From assembly GCA_945787295.1 (NCBI GenBank), contig CALZHQ010000015.1, forward strand, positions 1-34,475: a stretch of DNA of 34,475 nt. The letters run 5' to 3'. A model generated the notes under the pieces. That model did not search any database, was not told the DNA's origin, and saw only the letters and a list, made by a program, of their open reading frames with translations. Below are positions 23,285-32,100 of this stretch, piece by piece. Source of the stretch: an uncultured Desulfuromonadales bacterium (GTDB lineage Bacteria > Desulfobacterota > Desulfuromonadia > Desulfuromonadales > Geopsychrobacteraceae). The position numbers and the translations under genes are program-made. Position 1 is the first letter of the stretch. The number at the start of each line of letters is the position of its first letter.

Positions 23285-26200
23285 CTATTGGGCCGGTGCC
23301 AAGCGGTTCCAGCCACTGTTAGCACCTTCGTTGCGATGGCAGTTGGTCGCCTGCGGTACATTCGGATTGATTCCCTGGATCGCATAGGTCGAGATGTTCT
23401 TATCCAGGCAGTTGGTGATCAGCAGCGCCGGCAGGCCGGTGGCGTGCGGGCTGTGGCACTTGGAGCAGGTGAAACTGTGCGCCCGGCCGCTGCCGCTGCC
23501 ATCGGTTCCGATACCGCCAGCACTGTACCAGGCAGAGTAATCGCCCGGACGGGTCCCGCCGTCGTAATCGGCCCCTGGAGTCCCACCGTACCAGCCGCTC
23601 GCAGGTATCTGCGGATCATTGGTATTCATCGCTTCCTGCATCGGTTTTGCGTTACCGAACGGCGCTCGCTGATCGAATGGGTTCTGGCCGAACTCAGCAC
23701 CCTGACCAACAGCGGACTGGTTCCCCATGCCCTGGTCATTGTCGACGAAACCGCGACGGGCATCAAAGATATTCCTGGCGTTGGCATGGCCTGCACCACC
23801 GCCACCGAGGGTCGAGTTGGCATGGCCGTTGACCTGGTCAGAACGCCACATGCTAGCACCGTAGAAGTCCATGTTGTTGACATCGCTACCATGACAAGTG
23901 ATACAGATCCCGGCGGTCTCCTCCAGGGTGTCGTAGTTGGCATTGGTGGTCGGCCGGTTACTGTTGGCGTCGATAAAGAACCCACCCTTCATCTTCGAAG
24001 TCGATGAGTGGCTGAACAGACGCGGTGTATCCAGACCACCCGGGAACGAACCGCTGGCACCCGTATAGTGGTTGCCGTTATCCGCATTGTAGGCACTCTC
24101 GTAGCTCGAAATCGGCGGCACGTCTGCAGCGTACGGGTTACCCATCCAGGTGCCGCGCAGGTAGGGACGCCCGGTCTGGGTTTCGTTGGTGGCGGTGGCG
24201 ATATCGGTCACCGCCCGGTTCAGGTCGTGAACGTCGTGACAGTAGCTACAGCGGATATTCGCCGCAGTTTCCTGCGCCGCTGCATTTACGTTCCCGCTGC
24301 CATCGACCGCAGTGGCAACCGAGGAGACCTGGTTGGCGCCGGTGAAGTTAACCGAGTGCACCGAGGTGATCCGGCGGCTCAGGACATAACCGGGGCTGGT
24401 CGCTGCAGTATGCTGATAACCGTCGCGGCGGTAGTTGCCCCAGCCGTTGCTGGCGACCCACTTGCTGGTCGCGTTGACACTGCTGTAGGTACCGCTTGCG
24501 TGGTTGTTGGTGTAGAGGTAACCGTAGTTGTAGGAACCACGCGCGCCGCCATCATCCCAGTAACTATGGCCGGCCGGGCTGGTGGTATCTGGAGCCAGCT
24601 TGGTTTCCGGGAAGTTGGCGCTGTTGGTGTCGGCATTGTACCCCCACTCGTTGATTTCACTGTCGGTGCCGTGGCAGTTCCAACAGATATCGGCCTCGGT
24701 CGAACCGCTGGTCGCTGTCCCGCCGAGGTGGATACCACCGGTGATCGGGAACTGCAGGCCGAGCTTGAAGGCCATATCGTCACTTTCAACCGCGGCCGTA
24801 CCCGGGTTATCCCAGCTGCTCGGCGGTTGGGGAACCACCGCGGAGCCACCGGAGTGGTACGGGTGGCACTCTTTACACTGGCTGTACCAGTCGGTCGCGC
24901 CGCTGATGGTCTGGCTCTTGGTGGTCTTCAGGTGCGAGCCGTACCCAGAGGCGGCCATCCCGGCACCAGCGCCTGTCGGGTCAACAACTGTCGGCCCCAG
25001 GAATGGTGCCTTGTGGCAGGCCGAGCAGTCGAGATCGTTCGGCGAATCCCACAGGTTGGCGATAGAGTTACCATCGTGACAGGTGTTGGTGCAGTTACGG
25101 TTAGCGCCAACCCAGCTGACATTGGTGGCAAAGTCGACATTGAAGTCAACATGGCCGGCGTGATTGCCGATATTGGCACCACCGCCGTGGCAGCTCTGGC
25201 ACTGGTCAATAAAGGCCGCTGCCATAAGGGTCCCTGCTCTATGCTTGGCATGGGCGCCGGTGACAGGTGCGGCATTATCCAGCAGACCTGTGTCGGAACC
25301 ATCATTGTGACAGAGGGTACAGGTTGCCGGCTGGTTGTTGTTATTCCAGACCGGGGTATCGTTGCCGAAATGGCAGGCGACATTCGAACAGGTCCCGTAC
25401 AGATCGGTCCCATCGGTCACGTCCGGATCGCTCGGCGCCAGCCGGTCAGAATCCCATTTGACACCGTTGGCCGTTCCACCAACACCGTTATAGACAGCAG
25501 CCGGGCTGCTGTAGGTGGTGGCCAGTTCACTCAGGTCGATATGCACGCTACCGCTGACGTGACCATTAGCGCCAACACCGGTACTGAGACCGTGGCAGGA
25601 GGTACACGCAATCCCCATCTGACCAACATGCGTGGTATGGCTGTAGCCGGGCGGAGTATTGGTGGCGCTGGTGCCGTGGCAGCTGTTACAGGCAATATTG
25701 CCGTTCCACTGTGGGTTGGTACCGCCCATATTGTCGGTACCTCCGTGGCAGTAGATATTCTCACAGGTCATGTTGCCTTGGCCCGGCTGCACGGTGCCAT
25801 TGGCATCCTGTACACCACGAGCTAACAGGTCGGCAACCGGCTGGTAATTGACACCATCCTGACCGGTATACTGCCCTGCCGTCGCCGCCGGCTCGGAGGA
25901 GCCGAAAACCGCAAAGGTATGGTTGATCTGTTGCTGGCCGCTGTTCGGCTCCTGTTTCGGCATCTCACCAAGATCCCGCCAACCGGCATGGCAGTACTCA
26001 CATGGGAAATCCAGAACCACCGTATGCTTGTAGTGGGTCCCCGGGGTCACGGAACCGGTCGCTGCCGGAATATTCGCTAGGCCGTTCGGTCCACCAAGCG
26101 TTGCTTCGAGCGGTGGATCGCCATGGCAACCGATACAACTGGCGGTAAAGCCGAGGCTGTGACGATGGCAGTCGATACAGTCCCGGTTCGGGAAGTGGGT

Positions 26201-29137
26201 CTGACCGGCGACAATCGTCTGTGGCCCGACAGGTCCTTCCGGAGGATCGACCGGATCGCCGTTAGTGTCGTAACGATGATGCTTGGTGATGGTGTGGCAG
26301 ACTTCGCAAGCCCTTGTCGAGCTAGTCCGACCGCTGCCATCCTCATTCGGATCATCATGACCCCAGTCACCGTTTGGCCGGGCATCCTGGAACGCGACCG
26401 GCAGATGTTCTGCCGTTGCACCAGTCCCCCAGTCGGCACCGGGGAGCAGGATTTCATCAAGCAGCCACTTAACATTAGGCCCATCGGTAACGTGACAGAT
26501 CAGGCAGTCGAAGTTCCCATACTTGGAACCGGGTTCACTGGTCCCCCAGCTGCCGCCCCACTTACTCGAGTTCGTGGTAACGCTGTTGTGGGTAATCGGC
26601 GACAAGAGAAATACTTTGGTCGTCACGGTTCCGCTGGTTTTCGGCGAATTATGAATATTGCCGGTACCGGTGTAGCTGGAGGTGATCTCTACCGTGGTGT
26701 CTTTCTCCGCCCACTCTGTCGCGCCGGCCTCCGCTTGAACAGCCAGTTCGAAGGTCGCAGATTCACGGCCAGCCAAAGTGATGTTGCTGTTACTGCCGAG
26801 CGGGTTAAAGAAAGATGCAACGAAATCGGCGTTGACCGGGTCAGCGATGATCGCGACATCAAAGGTGGACGAGCCACAGTTGGGGCTATCTTCGTTGCGA
26901 ATCGTTACTTTGTACGGCACCGCCCGCCCCGGGCCGACATGGTGAATATCCCGATCAAAGCTGATCGACGGCGGATTACGGGTACAGGTGTTATTGATCT
27001 CGATGCTATTGAGCGCGGTGACCACCGAACCACAATCGGGATCGGTCCCGGTCACTTCCAAGGTCACTGATTCGGCAGCCGCCAGACCATATCCGGTACT
27101 ATCCCAACTGCTCGGCGTAGCGATGGTTGCTCCGTTGATCTTATACGCCAGGGAGCCGATATTACCGGTCTGAGAAACCATTGCGGTCAGGTCGACCGTT
27201 GAACCGCCGGTGCCCTGGCCGGTCAGAATCGTCAGTGTGGACGGGGTTGGATCTGAACAGCTGTTATCGACGGTAATGGTACCACTGCCGCTGACCTGGC
27301 TGCCGTCACAATCGGGATCGGTCCCGAGAACTGTTAACGTCACCGGCCCGCTGTTACCATCAGCAACCTCGGAATAACTGTTCCAGGGGTTGTTCACCTG
27401 CACACCGTTGACCTGGTAGACGAAGGTGCCAACGTTACCACTGGTGTTAAACAGAGCATTCAGGCTGACAGCAGTCCCACCGACAGTCTGCCCACCAGGA
27501 ACCGTGATCGTTGATGGAGTGGCATCAACACAATCGACATAAGCGAAGCTTGCGGTTTCGAAGGTGCCACCGCTGTTAAGCGCCAGCCCATAGGTTCCAG
27601 TGGCCCAGCCAGTGGTATCGATGCTGCCAGAGACAGCCCCCCAGGTCGTGCTCATACCGCTGGTTGCTGCCGGCATGAAGTGGAAATTCTTGAAATCAGC
27701 TGTAGCGGCGTTTCCAGAGCTGTTTGAAGTCACCGCCAGCCCGATATATACCGGATCGACAAAGGAAACGTTCGCCGTACCTGAGATCTGAGTCCAGCTA
27801 AGCCCGTCAGTCGATTGATAGGCAGTGAAAAGGTTTCCGGAACGAACCAGTCGCAGCCATCGCGGAGCGCTGAGCCCATTGCTGCCGGTCGCATTCGTCG
27901 TGCTCCCGCCGTCGGTTGCCCGATACTGAATCCGGGAACCGGCACCTCCGGTGACCAGGGCAGCAACATTTTTGCTGTTGGCGGTCAAGCTCTGACGCAC
28001 CATGATGCCGGCCTTGGTGTAGGTGTTTTGGCTGATCAGCGAACTGACGTTGACATCGATGGTAAAATCTCCGGAAACCGGGTTCTGGTAGAGATAGGAA
28101 AAGAAGTCCCGGGTACTCCAGATATTGGCTCCTGCCCCGAACAGGGTCGCGGACCCGTCGTTGGCTGTCGGCGCCGTGGTACTATCTCCACCGATATCGG
28201 TCTTGGTCCACTTGCTGTTGAGCGCAAAACCGGGGAAGCCGTCTGTCTGGCCACCCAGAGCACGATACTGCAGACCACTCAGATCAGTCTGGTATTCAAG
28301 CTGCTGGGACCCTGGTATGCCAGAAACGGTGGTATCGAGCAAGGTGATCGGCCCGCCATTGATCGACTGACCTTCCGGAAACGTAACATAGCCTGCACCT
28401 GGACCGCTCCCAGAGAAATCGAGGGCGCTGTGTCCGGTCGGTACGCCGGCGGTACTGGCTTCAGAAATATTCGCCGGCAGTGTCTGGTCGGTGCGAATAA
28501 TGAAAATCGAGTCGGTATGCTGCCCCGCTTCCCGCGGCCAGAGGTTAATCGTATGATTACCGGCGGAAATGCTCGCCGTGTTGGTACCATTCTGCAGACG
28601 GGTGGTCCAGGACCAGGTATTGTCGGTCCCTTCGGTCAGAGCGCCCATGACGACGCCGTCGACCCCCCAGAAGGTCGAGTCACCACCACCATTGCCAGCC
28701 TGATCACGGGCTCGCAACCACATACGGTAGGTGCCACCACTGGTGAAGTTAACCGGGAAATCGATCCGCGAGCCGTTCGGCTGCGTCCCGGTTCCACCAT
28801 TCGTGGAATAGAGGTAACCTGTGCCCTGAAAGCCGGACACGTTGGTTTGAACACCCCAAGCCCAGGGGTTAGGAGCTCCCATGCTCAGATAGTCTTCAGC
28901 CTCGATGTAAGCACCTGACGGATTGACATCAGGAACTGCAGCCTGCACCCGCCCCGGCGATATCAGCACCAGTAGGCTCAACAGCAGTAACAGAATATTC
29001 AATTCACCATTGCGAAAGATCGCTAGAGCGTTCATCCATGACATTTCTCTGCTGATCTTTGTTGGGTTAGGCATCCGGTTCATTTGGCTTCCTTTATCGT
29101 TCATCGCGAGAGGCTTCTGAGTCAGTTTGGTCATCAT
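23285..29137 (-). CDS. Giant surface multihaem cytochrome c with carbohydrate-binding-like N-terminal half
   Basis: The 1950-residue protein has an unusually late signal-like helix (about 45-66, ILLLLLSLLVLISPGRVQA). A CBM6/35-like domain (about 70-220; AYIEAEDYLSMGAP, WPREAGQHTDSIFIIRTD), a LamG/DUF1349-like sandwich (about 300-500; IDVNVSSLISQNTYTKAGIMVRQ) and Ig-like segments (about 535-860) follow. The haem region starts at 878 (CLICH) and ends with CSKCH at 1891. I count 18 haem motifs: 15 CXXCH, 1 CX3CH (CTNTCH) and 2 CX4CH (CENIYCH, CSNVACH). The CX4CH...CXXCH pairs match TIGR01904. Cys1910 and Cys1933-His form a further CX22CH pattern. It is co-transcribed with the upstream giant cytochrome (9-base gap), and GGGGGG precedes the start; an ATG 21 codons on is an alternative. 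It likely carries electrons at the cell surface. Confidence 0.9.
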   Translation of the reverse strand: MMTKLTQKPLAMNDKGSQMNRMPNPTKISREMSWMNALAIFRNGELNILLLLLSLLVLISPGRVQAAVPDVNPSGAYIEAEDYLSMGAPNPWAWGVQTNVSGFQGTGYLYSTNGGTGTQPNGSRIDFPVNFTSGGTYRMWLRARDQAGNGGGDSTFWGVDGVVMGALTEGTDNTWSWTTRLQNGTNTASISAGNHTINLWPREAGQHTDSIFIIRTDQTLPANISEASTAGVPTGHSALDFSGSGPGAGYVTFPEGQSINGGPITLLDTTVSGIPGSQQLEYQTDLSGLQYRALGGQTDGFPGFALNSKWTKTDIGGDSTTAPTANDGSATLFGAGANIWSTRDFFSYLYQNPVSGDFTIDVNVSSLISQNTYTKAGIMVRQSLTANSKNVAALVTGGAGSRIQYRATDGGSTTNATGSNGLSAPRWLRLVRSGNLFTAYQSTDGLSWTQISGTANVSFVDPVYIGLAVTSNSSGNAATADFKNFHFMPAATSGMSTTWGAVSGSIDTTGWATGTYGLALNSGGTFETASFAYVDCVDATPSTITVPGGQTVGGTAVSLNALFNTSGNVGTFVYQVNGVQVNNPWNSYSEVADGNSGPVTLTVLGTDPDCDGSQVSGSGTITVDNSCSDPTPSTLTILTGQGTGGSTVDLTAMVSQTGNIGSLAYKINGATIATPSSWDSTGYGLAAAESVTLEVTGTDPDCGSVVTALNSIEINNTCTRNPPSISFDRDIHHVGPGRAVPYKVTIRNEDSPNCGSSTFDVAIIADPVNADFVASFFNPLGSNSNITLAGRESATFELAVQAEAGATEWAEKDTTVEITSSYTGTGNIHNSPKTSGTVTTKVFLLSPITHNSVTTNSSKWGGSWGTSEPGSKYGNFDCLICHVTDGPNVKWLLDEILLPGADWGTGATAEHLPVAFQDARPNGDWGHDDPNEDGSGRTSSTRACEVCHTITKHHRYDTNGDPVDPPEGPVGPQTIVAGQTHFPNRDCIDCHRHSLGFTASCIGCHGDPPLEATLGGPNGLANIPAATGSVTPGTHYKHTVVLDFPCEYCHAGWRDLGEMPKQEPNSGQQQINHTFAVFGSSEPAATAGQYTGQDGVNYQPVADLLARGVQDANGTVQPGQGNMTCENIYCHGGTDNMGGTNPQWNGNIACNSCHGTSATNTPPGYSHTTHVGQMGIACTSCHGLSTGVGANGHVSGSVHIDLSELATTYSSPAAVYNGVGGTANGVKWDSDRLAPSDPDVTDGTDLYGTCSNVACHFGNDTPVWNNNNQPATCTLCHNDGSDTGLLDNAAPVTGAHAKHRAGTLMAAAFIDQCQSCHGGGANIGNHAGHVDFNVDFATNVSWVGANRNCTNTCHDGNSIANLWDSPNDLDCSACHKAPFLGPTVVDPTGAGAGMAASGYGSHLKTTKSQTISGATDWYSQCKECHPYHSGGSAVVPQPPSSWDNPGTAAVESDDMAFKLGLQFPITGGIHLGGTATSGSTEADICWNCHGTDSEINEWGYNADTNSANFPETKLAPDTTSPAGHSYWDDGGARGSYNYGYLYTNNHASGTYSSVNATSKWVASNGWGNYRRDGYQHTAATSPGYVLSRRITSVHSVNFTGANQVSSVATAVDGSGNVNAAAQETAANIRCSYCHDVHDLNRAVTDIATATNETQTGRPYLRGTWMGNPYAADVPPISSYESAYNADNGNHYTGASGSFPGGLDTPRLFSHSSTSKMKGGFFIDANSNRPTTNANYDTLEETAGICITCHGSDVNNMDFYGASMWRSDQVNGHANSTLGGGGAGHANARNIFDARRGFVDNDQGMGNQSAVGQGAEFGQNPFDQRAPFGNAKPMQEAMNTNDPQIPASGWYGGTPGADYDGGTRPGDYSAWYSAGGIGTDGSGSGRAHSFTCSKCHSPHATGLPALLITNCLDKNISTYAIQGINPNVPQATNCHRNEGANSGWNRLAPAQ

Positions 29138-29146
29138 AATCCCCCC

Positions 29147-32100
29147 CTATTGCGGTAACCGGGTATGGCAGTCGATACACATGATACTGCCGCCTTCCCA
29201 ATCAACCGGCACCTTGTCGACCCGGCCCTCTTCCCAGAGGTGGCAGGACGAGGTACAGGTCTTATCTCCACTGTTCCAGGTTGTCAGATTCACCAGAGTG
29301 TCCGGCTGTTCATCATAGGAAATACCATCAACCGCCTTGTAATCGTTCACGCGTGTCCAGTTGTTACTGATTTCCGGAACATCGTTCAGGTCACCGCGTA
29401 ACTGCGCCTTGGAACGGACCTTCTGGTCGAAGAAGATGACATCGGCGATGCCGTCGACATGTTTGCTCTTATCGAAGATATCCAGGGCCGCGTTACCGAC
29501 CGCCATATCTTGTGCGGTCGGGCTTGGCACCGCGATATGACAGTTGACACAGGTGGTGTTGTTGGCGTTGTACGAACCTTTGACCGTGTCGTAGTGACAG
29601 ACATAACAGGTGATCGTCGTCGAGGTCGAGATTCCGGTGCCACCACCGATATTGCCGCCATGGCCACGCAGCTGATCCTTGATGGTGTCATCAAGACCCG
29701 GATCGTAGCTGTCGCTATCTGTCACCGGCAGGAAGCCGGTCAAACCGGAGTAGATGGAATCGTAGTGGAAGCCCACTTCATGCCGGTGGTGTGCGTTACT
29801 TGCCGGCGAGTTACCGTGACAGGACGCGCAGGAATCGCCGCCGAACCCGGGGCCGTCCCAGGCCGGTGTGGTCTGGTACTGGCGGGTATTGCCGGCATCG
29901 ACGTAGCTGTGGCAGTAGACGTTGCTACACTGGTTACTGCCGCCGTCGTAGGTGATACTGGCCTTGATCTCCGCGACACCGCCATTGAGGTGGTTCGCGC
30001 TATTGGTCGGGTGACACTCGCCGCAGTTGAAGTTGTACTGGGTCTGCGTGGAGTTGTTGCCCAGGCCGCCGTAAACCGTTGGGTCCACAGTAGTATCGAC
30101 GTGAGCCGGGTGCGCAGCTCCGGTCCGGTCGCGATACAGCGACTTGCTGGACGCGGCGTGGCAGTCATCACAGGCGAGTGAGTTGCCTGCTGTCCAGTCA
30201 CGGCCGTTGACAACTGTGTGACAGCTGTTGGCGCAGGTCCCGTCACCAATGTTATAAGAGCTGACTTCGCTGGCGACAGTAATTGCCTCGTTCAGGTGAC
30301 CTGCGTGAGCACCGGTCGCAGCGCCAGCACCGTGGCAATCAGTACAGTCATTCGGCACGTAGGTGTCGCTGGCCAGGTGAGCGGTATGCTCGCCACTGGT
30401 CACCGGCCAGGTCCCACCGAGGGTCGCGAAGTATCCGGCAGTCGAACCATGGCAATCGACACAAGCATCGTCGCCGCCAGTGCTCAGATCTCCGGAAGCC
30501 CATTCACCCGGGTCGGAGTCGTGACACCCGTTGGTCGCGCCACAGCTGCCGCCGAAGCTGATGGTCTTGTCGTAATCGTAAGCGACGATTGCAATCTGGC
30601 CACCGAAGTTCACGGTGCCATTGTTATGGGTCGCGCCACTGCCGTTATGACCGTGGCAGGTATTACAGTTATCGTAGGTCGCTGCGGAACCCTCGACATA
30701 CGGGACCCCGCTGTCGATGTAGCCGGAGGCATTGTGGGCTGCGTGCAGGGTCGCATTCTCAGAAGCGTTGCCGTGCAGGCCGCCGGCCAGAGCACCGTGA
30801 CAGCTGTCGCAGCTGCCTTCAGGGCCTTCGATTTGCTGACGGCCCCACTTGTCGACCGCGGTGTCAACGTCATTGTCGCTCGGGTCGATGGTACTATTCA
30901 GAGTATCGACAAATGCGTGCTGCTCATCATCGGTCCCATCATTTGCCGCGTGACAGTTCGAACAACCAACCGTTTCGCCGTTATCCACGAACCCGACCTT
31001 GGCGGCACTGTTGACCTGGATCTTGCTGTCGCGGTGCGCTTCCGGACCGGTGATGGCGGTATAGGCGGCATGCTGCCAGCCGTGGCAGAGATAACAGTCG
31101 TTGCCGGGCTGATCGCCCTGGTGGTTGTTGACAATATCGTTATCTTCGTCAACACCGGTATGACGACCGCTGACGCCGGAGCGGAAACCGCTGACGAAGT
31201 CACCGTGACAGTTGTCACAAACCGGATCACCCGGGTTCATCGCCTGAGTAACGGCGAGGTCGGTGACACCAACCCACTTCCGGTTCCAGTTACCGCCATC
31301 CTGGTGACAAGCGGCGGTTGCGGCACAACCGACAGCCTGGTCGTAGGAGAGGACGTTGGCGCCGTTGAAGGCATAGGCGATCTGGGTCGAGTCCTGAGTG
31401 ACATTGTTAATATGACCGGCACTCGGTGATGCGTCGTGACAGGATGCACAGGTGAAGCCGGCGCCGGTGTGATCGGTTGCATTACTGGCGCCGTGAAGAC
31501 CGCTGGCAGGCAGGCCACCGACGTAAGTGCCGCTGTGGCAGTCCTGACAAGCGAGCGGCAGGGTATCGAGCCAATCACCATCGGTGCCCGGATTCACGTC
31601 GTGACAGACGTTGGTGCAATCGGGGCTGGAGATGGTGGTCAGGTTGACGCCATCATTGGTCATCAAACCGTTAACGTGGCCTGTGGTGCCCGAGTTGCCC
31701 AAGGTCCCGCTATGACCGTGACAGTCGGTACAGTTGCTGGCCAGGCTTGCATGTGCGCTGGTGGTGTGATCATCGTGGCGACCGGAATTCGGACCGACCG
31801 AGGTCGACAGATCGGACTCACCACCGCCATCGAGGGACAGACCACTGCTGTGGCAATCGTTACAGTTCAGGCTCACATTACCGGTCCAGTCATCGGAACC
31901 AGCAGCGGCGGCAACGTGACAGCTGTTGGTACAATCACCGCCCGTATAAGTCGTGATCGAACCTCCCAGGTCGATGCTGGCACCATTGTTTATATGGTTA
32001 GCATGGCCGCCGTTCACTGCACCTGTGCCATGACAGAGATTACAGTCGCTGGCCGGGGCAAAGATCGTATTGTTAGCCAGGTGTGCCGCGTGCTCAGCAC

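Noticed and set aside
24008..25825. A 605-codon open frame on the plus strand antisense to the second cytochrome
   Set aside because: It overlaps the cytochrome gene fully and has low-complexity, Val/Arg/Gly-rich composition. Long antisense frames here come from the biased codons of the cytochrome repeats. The true frame shows CXXCH motifs and domains.
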